The notes below the pieces were generated by a model. That model did no database searches and had not been told where the DNA came from. It was given only the letters and a program-made list of their open reading frames with translations. Source: Dryas octopetala (Eukaryota > Streptophyta > Magnoliopsida > Rosales > Rosaceae). Taken from it: 64,000 bases of DNA. Below, in pieces: positions 23,676 through 34,995 of this stretch. Both the position numbers and the translations under genes were made by a program. Where the stretch lies: the NCBI GenBank assembly GCA_963921425.1, contig OY992834.1:7981271-8045270 (forward strand). Reading direction: 5' to 3'. Numbering within the stretch: the stretch's first letter is position 1; the number at the start of each line of letters is the position of its first letter.

Positions 23676-24101
23676 GTAGCAAAGGATGCGCTTGTTGCAG
23701 AGTATGGCCAAAAACACAGAATAAACGGCCTTCAGTCTGCGTTCATGGCATTAGCTGCTGGTGGAATCCTTGGTAACTTATTAGGTGGATATTTCTTAAT
23801 GAAAACATCACCCAGAACCATGTTTCTCTTATTTTCAGTCCTACTTTCCTTTGAACTTGCAATTTCGTTGAGAGTAAGAGAGGCATTTCTTGGTTTACCA
23901 CAATTTTCAGATCCCAATCTTATAAGGAAACCAATCATGGAAAGTATTAGAAAACAATTCTCTAATCTAATGATGGGAATTCGAGAGGAAAGCATTGCTC
24001 GTCCTCTTACTTGGATTGCAGCTTCTATTTCTATGGTCCCAGTTCTCACAGGTTCCATCTTTTGCTACCAAACACTATGTCTATTCATCTCTAGTTTATG
24101 A
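23676..24101 (+). pseudogene. Folate-biopterin transporter (FBT) gene fragment
   Basis: One uninterrupted frame reads VAKDALVAEYGQKHRINGLQ, then a glycine-rich membrane segment (AAGGILGNLLGGYFL), a second hydrophobic segment (TMFLLFSVLLSFELAISL) and a cytosolic stretch ending IARPLTWIAASISMVPVLTG. This matches the central part of plant FBT proteins, which are 12-helix members of the major facilitator superfamily in plastid or other membranes. The N-terminal helices and the C-terminal third are absent, and an in-frame TAA lies just upstream (23673-23675). It is therefore a truncated copy, although the remaining frame is undamaged. It sits immediately before duplicated block B and is not present before block A. 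Confidence 0.75.
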
Positions 24102-24218
24102 ATCATGGATTTTTTCAGTTACTCAACTAATTTATAAGTTCTTATTCAATAAAATAATGACACGAAAAAAAAAAGTTGAAAAAAAAGTTAGAATCTCTAG
24201 CATTATTAATAGGCTAAT

Positions 24219-25286
24219 GGCCGAAATGATCATTGAAAGTTACATCGTTAAGGTCATCATCTCCAATATTTCTTTAAATTCTTTCCAAAAATTAAAAAAT
24301 TAAAATCACAAAAAACTCAAGTCATTAATCAGTACTAAATGTTCTCCAAATTTGAAAAATTCATAACCATAACTCTATCATTGGAATAGTATTTATTTAT
24401 TTTTTAATTGAGATTGGCCTAGTTAGCCAAGGATAAAAGCTCCTCCCTATACACCGAGTTCGAACCTTTCCCCTCCCTTGTAATAAAAAAAAAAAAAGAA
24501 TAGTATTCCCCAAATTTGATTATTTACTCAAATATCCCTTAAATAGGTGGGTTAATTATGGGTTGAATATATAGAACCATTGCATTGACCCAAAAAAAAA
24601 ATATAGGACAATTGCAAAGTAATTACCGAGTTCAAGGTATTATCTCCCGTCCTCCCAAAAACTCTTTCCAAAATTTAAACTGGAGTAAAATTTTTCTAAA
24701 ACTCAACTTTAATCGTTCATAAACTCTTCTCAAATCATCCATGTTTTTGTGTTCCCAAAATTCCACATTTATCATTGGAATGTAAAATGTTATTCCATTT
24801 GATTCTTTACTCAATTATATCCCTAAAATTGAAGAAGGCAAAAGAGTTGGAGATGGCCTAAGGTAGAAGGAAAGTATTGTTTCATTTTAAGAAGGGGTTA
24901 TTTTTTACAAATTTTCCATTTCCTGTTAACTAAACCAACGACACCATTTTTGTTGTCGTACAACCTACTTACCAACGCCAAACACGCGACTCAGACTCGC
25001 ACTTTTAGGTTAGTACAACGTGGATCAAGAACAACGTTTTCAAAATACATCTCAGAAACCGCTGCTTATACTGGCGGCTTTAGGTGAGACGAAAAGCTCA
25101 AAATCTTTTTTTTTTTTTTTTGTCATAGAAAAGCTCAAAGTCAATAACTCTGAAAACACGAAGAAGCAAGCAGATTAGCAGAGCAATGGGAACAGTAACA
25201 GCGCAAGCACCATGGAAGCAGTTCCTTCTCAACGCCTTGGAATCCAATGCCCACCTTAGGCACTCTTCCTACTTTCAGCTTGTATG

Positions 25287-25334
<48 letters not shown>

Positions 25335-27039
25335 GTGATCAATTTTTTTGTTGTGAAAGTTTGAATCTTTGATGGTTAATTGGGTTATAGGCAACCATTG
25401 GTTCTAATGGGAGACCTTCAAATCGGACTGTGGTTTTCAGGTAATGGCTCTCTCTCTCTCTCTCTCTCTCTCTGTCAAATTAAAGTTGATGACTTTGTTT
25501 TGTTGGGTATTCTCAGGGGGTTTCAAGAGGACAGTGATAAGATTCAAATCAACACTGATTGCAGAACTCGTAAGGTTCTTGTTGTTCCACCCATTGTTTA
25601 TTTTTACTTAATTTACATTTTTCTTTTGGTGTTCAGATGATATGATGTGTATGTGTGTGTTGGTGGAAATGAACTTTTGCATAAATAATGCAGATTGAGG
25701 AGCTTAAGCATTGCCCTTTTGCTGAGGTAATTTACATTTGAGGTGCATTCCCAGGATTTGTTAAGAAATTATCTGCTTTATTATATCTATCTGCACTTAA
25801 AAGTAAAGCTTCTTTTACAATTTGGTTATATTAATCTTTTCCCCTTTCTTGTGCTTAGACTTAATTTTCTATGTTCTAGATATGTTGGTACTTAACTGAC
25901 TCTTGGGAGCAATTTCGGATTAATGGAACGATTGATATTATTGATGGATCAACTCCTGATCCCATAAAAATTCAGGTGAGATCAAGACCCTTTTGGGAAT
26001 GGAGTTAAAATGTATAGATATCATCATCTGAATTCATATTTTACATATGTTGGGGATTTGTTCAAGCAACTAGTGGATTGTAGAAGTTCTAGTTTCCATG
26101 TTAGATGGTACGATTGAGCTGAGTTGCCTGATGAATTGGTAATGATGACCATAATGTACTTGAGGGAATCAAAGGTCATATAGGTTGATTAGTGGAAACT
26201 GCAAACAATAGAAATTCTTTCCCAATAGATAGAAGGGTAGATTTTAGCAGTTCTAAATTGCCATTGCGTATACTCTGTGCTAAGCATATAAATATTGAGT
26301 TGGGTTGTTTCATTTATAAGATTATTGGTAGAATTTTTTGAAAAATACCTTATCGCAGTGCATTTGATTGAGAAGCCTAAAAAGACTGAGAGGAAAGTCT
26401 TCTCTCTCAATGAAGGAACAAATATTTAATCAAGACCTACCTTAATCCTAACATTATGTTTTCTTATAAGATTACCACTGGACCTTGCAATAAGATTTTG
26501 ATCATGTAACTTCTACAGAGGGACATGTCCTAGGCCAAGTGGAGTTACTCCTGATCTTTGAGCTAAGTGGATGTTTAAAGCTTTGGGTTTCTGTTTGTTC
26601 CAGACCTTACATTCCAATGTATTGCAGTGTGGATTTTGCTATTATTCTAGCTTTATGTACCTTGACATGCTGTATGTTTTCCTCTCAAATTGCCTGCTAC
26701 AGCAAAGAGAGAAATCTTGGGTTTCCAGTTCTCTGAAATCAAGACTGCAGTATTTGGGACCCAGTCCTGGTCTTCCTAGTCTAAGTGAACAGCCATCCAA
26801 GGAAGTCTTTCTAGATCCTTCTACAGGCCCAGTTGGTGCATTTTGTTTGCTTGTTCTCGATCCACATCAGGTTTAAGAGCTTCTCTAGTATGGCATTCAT
26901 TTCACAATGTGTTTAACTTCCCTGCTGAAGTTTTCTGGGTTGCGTCATATTTGCAGGTTGATTACTTGAATCTGAAGAGTAACCAGAGGCTAACATTTAC
27001 ATCCACACAAAATCCCAATGGAGAGAAGTGCTGGACTTC
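24219..27039 (+). repeat. Duplicated block, copy B (pairs with 16542-19802)
   Basis: This block is the partner of copy A and holds the intact PPOX2-like gene. CT microsatellites in introns 1 and 2 (about 25288-25333 and 25447-25472) are longer than in copy A. Similarity to copy A ends at GGACTTC in the last exon (27039). Copy B continues to a normal stop and copy A does not, so the duplication or a later rearrangement cut the 3' end of copy A. Confidence 0.85.
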
Positions 27040-27058
27040 AGAAAAGATCAACCCATAA
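25186..27058 (+). CDS. PPOX2: PPOX2-like pyridoxamine 5'-phosphate oxidase family protein
   Basis: Seven exons (25186-25281, 25391-25440, 25517-25574, 25694-25726, 25880-25975, 26703-26870, 26957-27058), all with GT-AG introns, encode 200 aa, close to the Arabidopsis PPOX2 length. The split-barrel flavin domain fills the protein. The FMN-phosphate strand is RTVVFR (residues 44-49), followed by TDCRTRKIEEL (62-72) and CWYLTDSWEQFRI (81-93), typical of the Alr4036-type subgroup. Members bind FMN and are related to the enzyme that oxidises pyridoxamine or pyridoxine phosphate to pyridoxal phosphate; activity of this subgroup on those substrates is uncertain. It has no transit peptide. It is convergent with the laccase gene, 518 bp away, and is the intact partner of the pseudogene at 17992-19821. 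Confidence 0.9.
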
Positions 27059-27576
27059 CCTCTGCTTTATCATTTTAGATCCTAAAAAACATGGAAACAA
27101 GTTACCATTTAGTGATGAATTTTCGAGTTGCTTGTGACTGCATATAAAGCTCATGTTTTTGCCCATTCCGTTGTAAAAATAATAACTTAACTATTAGTCA
27201 TATGAGCTTGTTCACATTTATCATCACTTACATTAATTCGATGAGTAAAGCTATTTGAATCATATTGTGACCACATTTCCAGTTTGAATGTATGATTATA
27301 ATTTTGTTTGTCTCTCTTTTTCCCTTGTTTAAGAAAACGAGGAGAGGAAATTCCAAGCATTTGAAGAAAAAGAAAATTTGCCTTTTTATTATCCAAGAAT
27401 TTTACTTGTTTACACCCACAATTTCATGTTTTAAAGAAATGGACCAATAACACATCTTTGATATCAGATAAAAAAAATAACACATCTTACATACATGCTC
27501 CTAATAACCTTGAATCTTGAATGCAAATAAAGGTACAACCATCTTTCTGTGTCAGTAATTAAAATCCAAAGGCTCT
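27059..27576. other. Spacer between convergent PPOX2 and LAC6
   Basis: This 518-bp spacer should hold both 3' untranslated regions. It is AT-rich, with AATAAAG-type and AATAA motifs on both strands. I see no further gene. Confidence 0.6.
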
Positions 27577-30158
27577 CTAGCACTGAGGCAGGTCTGCAGG
27601 AGGGTGAGGAAGTGTCTCAAGCTCTCCTTTCCCATTCTTCACAACAAGCACTGTACCTAATCCCCATGACTGGTGTATGTCAAGGTGACAATGCATAAAC
27701 CAAACCCCTGCAATAATCAAATTGTCACTAATAAATTTGATGATGAAGTCATTTTCTTGTAAAACTGATACTAATATCTACTTAGAAACCTTACCAGGAT
27801 TGTCAGCAACAAAACGTATAGCAGCCCATCCACCCACTGGGACTCCAATTGTGTTCATATATGGTGGATCCACCAAGTTGAAGTTTGCAGTTTGTGGATT
27901 ATAGTTCCCAGCACCAAACCCAACAACATAGAAGCTATAGCCATGAAGGTGAATTGGGTGGTTCTCAGTAGTGACTGTCCCAGTGTCCTGCAGGATGAGT
28001 TGTACTCTAGTACCATATTCAAGGACCAAGGTCCTAGTCCCATTCAATGCCTGTGTATTATTAGGAATACTATTAGGTGCCCCATTGACAAAGTCATAGA
28101 ACTTAAGGGGTACCCCAGGGAAGTCCTCAGTGAATGAACCATTAATCCTCTTATAATAAGCTTCCAAAACTGAAAGCTTTGGCTTAACAAAACTTATATT
28201 GTTCATTGATGCTGCCATAACCCCATTGTTAAGGCCCTGGCAATTTTTCTTGGGTGTCTTGGAGTGGCACTTTTGAACATTTAATCCAATAGTGATAAAA
28301 AGGTCAGTATCAACCTCTTTTGAAACATTAACAGGCTTTAGGCTCCTTAATCCATCCATGACTGTCTTAACGGCGAGATTATCATTAAAGCTTGGTAGTT
28401 TAGCAGGCAAAGAGAAGCTATTAGGCACAGCACCCAAGTACTGGAAGTAAGCAATGGATGAAATGTTTTGGAACTTGACACCTCTGGCTGACATGTAAGG
28501 TCCCATGGCCATGGAGTACTTTCCTAGAGGCTGGTCAGCTGTGACCAGGACACTCATTGTCTGGCCTGGTCCAAGCATCACACGGTCTGTGGTAAATGGC
28601 TTTGTGTACTCTGCATCAGCTTCCACAATGGTCAGTTTGTGATTTGCAATGGCAAAGAAGCTCTCCATGTTTAGGCCTGCATGTATTAGCCTCAGCAAGT
28701 ATGTCTTCCCGGACACCACATCAATCTTATACACATCTGGAACAATCACAACATTGCATAGCAAGGAAAGCAAGATTAATAATTATAGCCAGGCCAAGAA
28801 TAATTTCCTTATTATAGTACGTATTACATTTAGTGATCACATTGTTGATCGCATCTTTCATTAAAATGAAACCCAACTATGTTGGTGGGTCCAACATAAG
28901 TGTAACACGTGGTAAAGATAATACATATTCTTACTAGATATCTGAAATGTTTATACTATAAGACTATTAATCTGAGCCACATATAAAAACAAAATTTCAC
29001 CAAATCAATGATCTAGATTAACCGTCTAACAACATAACATTTCAGATTGTCTAGTACGAACAGACTTTCCACGATAGCATTACGTTAAATGTTCTATATA
29101 TATTACCATTGCTAGAGCAATTGTAGTTGGGGCCAGGGTGGCCATTAATTGTATAGGCGTTTGCAGGTGTAGGAGGTCCTCCGCTTGCTGCAGTGGCGCG
29201 CTCAAGTTGCACAACATCTTGCAGCCAATAGTCCCCTAACATTTTTTTCCAAGTAATCAAAATTAATCCAAACTCCCAAAATATAATTAATCTGTAAATA
29301 TCTCTCAGAACCCAATAATTAATTATTTTTATCTATGGAAATCATAAATATATATTTGTTTTAAGTACCTAGTATTAAGATGTGCTCTTCAATAGGGGAT
29401 TTGAATGGGTAAGGAACCCCCGTTTTAGGATATACCACCAGGGCACCATAAACAGTGGCCCTTAGCCATGAAACATGAGCATGCCAAAAAAAGGTCCCTT
29501 TCTGCTTTACCATTGTAAACTCATACTTGAAACTCTGCCCAGCTTGAATTGGACATTGGGTAATGTATGAAGGCCCATCAAACCAGCATGACAGCTTTTG
29601 CCTCACACCATGCCTAACAAAAATAAAAAGAATATTAAGAAGAAAATTATATATTAACATATATATATATATATATGATTAGCACTCAGAAGTATATAAG
29701 CTGTTTATGAACTATAAGGATTCTGTTATGGTTACCAGTGAATTGTGATATTGTAAGGTGTCTCATTGGTTACTTTGACAATGATTCTATCATCTTCTTG
29801 AGCATAAACAACTGGTCCTGGGAACATTCCATTGATGGTCACCATATCCTTGGTGCTGCACAGTTTGGTAACTCTTTTGGGTTGTACCTAAAAGTTGGCA
29901 TCAAATTAACCTTCATTAATTAACAACAAAAAATAATCTGGAGAAAAAGAGAAAACATGTAAAAGAAGTGATCAATTGGTATGCCAATTTGCCAGTGGCT
30001 CAATGCCATGCATGTTAATTAGAGAGATTAAAAGAAACCTTGAAATCATAGAATTTGGTTGGTCCTCCTCTAGGCCATTGTGCCATAACATGCACATTGT
30101 AACCATACATTAACAATAAGCTTAGCCATAGCGTAGATGAAGTGCACAAGTTCCCCAT
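27577..30158 (-). CDS. LAC6: Laccase, LAC6 type (secreted multicopper oxidase)
   Basis: Six exons (30158-30039, 29887-29736, 29613-29369, 29235-29107, 28736-27795, 27707-27577) give 572 aa, normal for plant laccases. A hydrophobic signal peptide (residues 1-26) directs it to the apoplast. Copper ligands are complete: HWHG (90-93), HAH (135-137), HPIHLHG (475-481) and [12 protein letters not shown] (535-546). C536 is the type-1 cysteine and leucine 546 is in the axial position. Laccases couple one-electron oxidation of phenols such as monolignols or flavonoids to reduction of oxygen to water. The ending [11 protein letters not shown] and the segment [16 protein letters not shown] resemble Arabidopsis LAC6, and the neighbouring PPOX2 supports orthology. 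Substrate is unknown. Confidence 0.95.
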
Positions 30159-31630
30159 TTACACAGACACAGAGGTTTGAACTGGTGGCTAGATGGGGAT
30201 AGAGGGGGGTGCTTAATAGAGTGAATCCATGATATTATTTTTATACTTTTTCTGTGTTCTTTTTTTTTTTTTCTGATAAAAATTTTGATTGGAAGAGAAA
30301 GGAAAAAGCAGGGTTCTTCTTCTAGGTTTATCATGTTTGTCAGCTTTCATGATTCCTCTAACATGCATTGGTGATAATAATAAGGTGTTGGGGATGTGAT
30401 TATTCAATGTGACCCAAATGTGGGGGAAGGAATGGTTCATTCAGCCTCTCTTTCTCTACCCCAAAAGAGATTTTGCTTTTCTTCCTTTGTGAAATTAATC
30501 ATGTCAGTTGACTGAGAACATAGACACACCTGCTACTAGCTAGATACCAATGTCCAAACCCCAACTATTATTTCACTCTATCAGCACAGCAACTTTCTTA
30601 AGGAAAGCTTTCAAACTAAGGGTAAAGCAAAACAGTTTTGTATTTCTAGTTTTACCAAATTTTGTGTCAGTAACTTTGTGTTTGGAATGGGCAAATAGAG
30701 AAAAAAGAAAGTGAGCAGAGAGGATGGGGTAGTTTGCTGTGCTTTTGTTAGACAGCTTCTTCTACTCAAAATCATAAGCACGGTTGTTGCACGCCTTCAC
30801 ATCCCAACCCCACCTTTGCTTACTACTTGAAGACAATAAGGCAAAGATCTCCCAAAGGCCAAAGCTTTATGAATATATCAACTTTTGGCTTCATTATTTA
30901 AATACCTAGCTATTCCATCAATCCATCACTAAAAGTTAATTTCAAGCAAATGGATCTTCATTACATTGCAAACTAGCCGTTTTGGTTTTTCATTATATTG
31001 TGGCATACTCCTTGATATGATTGATTAATTGGTTGAACGCAAATGCATGTTTTATATCATAGCTAGGGGATTTAATTACCAGAACTTAGCATAAAGAGGT
31101 ACTTTCTATTTTCTAACATTGTTGCAAAATAATGTTACAATCGATCGGGGTGCATGTAGTTGGATCGTAGGCTTAAAGTATTGACTAATCACATGTACCA
31201 TGATAGTATTTGCACCAAATTTGATTGTTGTTTTTTCTTAATACTTTAAGCACCATGTGGTACGTTAAACAAAGTATTTGAACCCATGTCAAATTAGTAC
31301 TAGCCCCTTTTGATTCAATACACAAGGATTCTTTAATTCTTTTCAGTAGAAGCTGCACAAAAACAAAATTGGGATGATGTGAAAAAGAGGAATTGTGCAG
31401 ATAATTAGAGATAAGAGCTGTACCCAAAACAAAAATCTAGATACGACAAAATTAGAGCAACCCATAATTGTGTCTAATACGTGCCTCCAGGATGGCTTCA
31501 AAATCACGCTGCAGCACTGCGTGTGATGGTGGCAGGACCAAACTATTCATATCAAAACTTGAGCATGCATATATATGTATGGCTTCCCATATCTTATTTC
31601 AGCTTCTCACATAATTCAAAATCCTAGCTG

Positions 31631-31664
<34 letters not shown>

Positions 31665-32365
31665 CGACTACTACTACTTCTATTACTATAGCAGCATCAA
31701 CATGTACTAAAGTTGATGCATACAAGAATCCCCAACTCCAGTGAGGAGCTTGAAAATCATGTAAATGCTGGCACTATATTGACTCCACCAATAGCCTGAA
31801 ATTGAAAGCCATTTAACTGAGTTTAGTAGGCATAATTCAAAAGCTTCAAACTATTGAAAGAAGGAAAATTAATTAACCCATTATCTGGCACACCTGTTCA
31901 CAAGCTTTATACATATAAGTCATCACTGAGCTGTTTTTCAAATTTCCATAGCTAGTGTGAAGAGATGCATTAACTAGCCCAGGTGTTACAAAAACACACT
32001 GGCTCAATTGGTTCAGGAGACAGCTAAGCAGAAACTCCTACATAAAAATGCCAGTGAAGTAAAAGGTTTGAAAGTAGAAAATTGGTCTTTGGCTCCTTGC
32101 GGAACTCCCTAGAAACCACTTGCTCCAACCCTCAACCTGCAACAAATTTACAGATACTGCACTGAAAGACAAAAATTTGTAACAAACTTTTGTAACCTCC
32201 TGACACTACACAGAACTAATTTCTAAATAAGAAGGGATTAGGGAACCAGTGTTTAATTCCAACAAAGTGATGATAAGCTCCAAAGAGACACAAAAAGTGT
32301 TTATGTTTTGATTGTTCTTATCATCTTCTGTGGAGGTAGCAAACAAGAGGGAGAAACTCACAGGG
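30159..32365. promoter_or_regulatory. Upstream region of LAC6 and of the DVL gene
   Basis: The region is divergent: LAC6 is transcribed leftward and the DVL-type gene rightward. It contains a T-rich tract (30250-30270) close to LAC6 and a (TA)n microsatellite at about 31630-31662. I see no open frame with family similarity, and no specific promoter element can be assigned with confidence. Confidence 0.4.
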
Positions 32366-32506
32366 ATGGGGTGTCTGCCTATTCCGCAGCAGCAGCGCAA
32401 GGATCAGGTTCCGAAAGGTAGACTTTTGAAGGAGAAGCGAGCAAAGCTGTATATAATCCAGCGTTGCATCTTGATGCTGATTTGCTGGAGAGATGAAGAT
32501 AAGTGA
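32366..32506 (+). CDS. DVL/RTFL (ROTUNDIFOLIA-like) small peptide
   Basis: A 46-codon frame starts at ATG 32366 ([12 protein letters not shown]...) and ends [19 protein letters not shown]. The C-terminal part (residues 19-43) matches the family core, in which a basic stretch (here [10 protein letters not shown]) is followed by a hydrophobic II-RC-MLICW segment. DVL/RTFL peptides are plant-specific, plasma-membrane-associated and alter organ shape and cell proliferation when overexpressed. An in-frame upstream ATG at 32312 would add 18 residues; I prefer 32366 because the family varies N-terminally and the first residues after it are compact. It is intronless, as usual for the family. The core is slightly atypical (Gln and Ile substitutions), so divergence or reduced function is possible. 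Confidence 0.75.
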   Translation: MGCLPIPQQQRKDQVPKGRLLKEKRAKLYIIQRCILMLICWRDEDK

Positions 32507-34728
32507 CTAGATTTTGGACTCATTAAATTTTGAACAATGTATCTCCTTGTTGCTTGAGCTATCTGCATATATGTTAAATAGGAAATCTAAGATGCAATGT
32601 AATGTAGTTGATGAGCACAATGCAAACTTTTCCTATCCATGTTCTGTGAAAGTGCCATGATAATGCGGTTTTCATTATTTTCCCCTGTTTTCTTTCAAAA
32701 AATGTTGTGAATGGTTCTTTCTTGCCAATATACTAGTTAATCAATCATTCCCAACAAAACATGCCATTTATAATACAGCATCTTAGTTCCAAACAGACCA
32801 TAAAATCATACCTCTGAGAGCACCAAATTTGCAGCCCACAACTTAGCACAGTGGACTTGTTGATTTGGTACTCCTGAAATTTGATTCCCTTCCTCTTTAT
32901 GTTTTGAATGCTGATGCTTGAGGAGGGATTTGTTGTTCAATGATATTTGATTTTAATAGTTGGGGGAACAGAATAAATTGACACATACCATATATGGTGA
33001 AATTTTCATTTGAATACCAAGGTCAAATTGCACCACCTGAAAGATTTATAGTGATGTGCAAAGATCACATACCAGACTCTATTAATGGGATACCTCACAA
33101 AGATTGCAATGAGACTCAAGGAAACATGACAAAATTAGAAAATCTTTCACGAATTTTGTCGTACTTTGCATTGAAGATCTTGCAGTAATGGAGTGGTGAA
33201 GACCGTTAATGCAAGATCTTCCATTACCAGAAGCAGACACGACATCATACGGGTGATTCTTACCCAATAATCAATTTTGTCGTATGTTGCGAGTTGCGAC
33301 ATAGACATGACCACACATCATTAATCCTGGTGGAAAAAAAAAAAAAGCCTTTGAATTTCTATATATATAATGTATGCTAATTATATGTCATTACTGTGGT
33401 GGGGAAAAAGAAGAAAGGAGGAAAGAAAAAACCTAAAGAACCCTGGTCAGCCCATTTTCTGTCATTCATGTTGCACATTCAGCAATATGGAAAAGGGCTC
33501 TCTTCTGATCTTCCGGTCCCTAATTGTTGGCTAATCAACTATAGTCTTCAATATGAACAAGAACCATAACCCTGAACACCCACCAACAACTACACTAGTC
33601 CAATATAGATTAGCCATTTTCCCAAAATGAGAACATCATCCAAACATTCACAAAGAAAGCCAAATACAATGCATATATGGTCTATGAAATGTTTGGCTTG
33701 TGACGCAAATGCTTGGCTTAAATGGCCAGAAACAAAAGAAACCACCTGGACAAAATGCTAAAACTTTCCGAAGCCCAATTTATACGATAACACCTTGGTA
33801 AACTAAGAAGCAACACAGATTACACAAAGGAATTCAGAAACAAGTATCACATCAAGCTGTGGTCATTATAAGACTTTGTCAATTCTACAAGGAAACCATA
33901 AAGTCTTCTTCCAAATGCAGGCGACCAGTAAAGTAGCAGAACAACTAGGAAACAAGCCCACTGATTCAGGTTAAAAAAACATCCCAGTAATGAACAACAA
34001 AAACCAGGGGCTTCAAGATGCATTAAACAAGTCAGTTACTGTCGATACACTAAACAATTTGGCATTAACTCTGCACAAGATTGGTTCTGGCTAGTCTAGT
34101 CTGACCAAATTATACGTTATAGAAAAACCATGACCTGATTTTAGAAGCAAAACCATAAATTCATTGATATATCCAAATTATCAAACACGTGAGTTTCAGA
34201 AGTTTATGAGCATCACAGTATAGAGAATTTGATGAATGAACTTTTCAACACATGCAACCGAAAGCTTCAAGTTGCAAAATTTATGATACATAGAAGACTC
34301 AAGACTGGCTATGAAATAATGGGAAATTTAGTGATCGCTAGAAAGACTGAAATGGGGAACACTCTAACCCGGCTAAGAGAAATCCAAATTCATTTCCCAT
34401 TGGAAAATGTTATTACCAAACTCAAATTGCTTGTTTCCAGAGCTTTACGTGCATATGATGGTTGTACCTTTATGCATGTGAGGGTTGTACACTGATACGG
34501 ACACAACAATCGTAGCTCTGGAAACAACATTTTATTTTTCCTTTCCAAATTTATCAACAATTTACAAATTCTCAAATTCATTTCACAAAGATAAGTTCCA
34601 TACAAAACCCAAGTACAATCCTAATGCGCAGGGACACAAATACAGAGAAAGACCATACACACCCAGAAAGCAAAACAGTGAATTTCTTCTTCTCCGTCCC
34701 ATTTGTACAATCACCGTGAGCATGAGTA
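32507..34728. other. Intergenic DNA, no gene recognised
   Basis: AT-rich sequence. Short frames at 32994-33188 (+) and 34229-34495 (+) show no recognisable domain or splice context. The right end (about 34500-34728) may be the 3' untranslated region of the minus-strand small gene that follows. Confidence 0.45.
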
Positions 34729-34995
34729 TCAAGTGGTGGGCTGACTGGGAACGTCATCGATGGGCTTGGCCTGGTCGTGGTGGGCCATGGTGGTGGACCT
34801 GGAGGAGAGCACGAGAAGGCTGTGGTCGTCGTCGTTGATGTCGTCGGTGGTGTTGTTATTGTCGTCGTCGAAATCGGTGGTGTTGAGATTGATGCAGGAG
34901 CAGCGCTCCAGGGAGGCGAAGAAGGCCGACGCCACGTTGGTACTCACGCACGACAGCACCGTCATGCAGTTGTTGCTCTCCATCGTTCGATCCAC
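34729..34995 (-). CDS. Small unrecognised protein, 88 aa
   Basis: A single frame on the minus strand starts MDRTMESNNCMTVLSC. The N-terminal half (residues 12-38, VLSCVSTNVASAFFASLERC) is well ordered and Cys/Ser-rich. The middle (40-57) is an Asp/Asn/Thr run, and the tail is polar. The local GC content is well above that of the surroundings and the upstream DNA has a CT/GA microsatellite (35032-35052) like a plant 5' leader. Both suggest a genuine gene. A second in-frame ATG at residue 5 is an alternative start. I do not recognise the family with certainty; it could be a conserved small plant protein of unknown function. No membrane segment or signal peptide is obvious. Confidence 0.55.
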   Translation of the reverse strand: MDRTMESNNCMTVLSCVSTNVASAFFASLERCSCINLNTTDFDDDNNNTTDDINDDDHSLLVLSSRSTTMAHHDQAKPIDDVPSQPTT

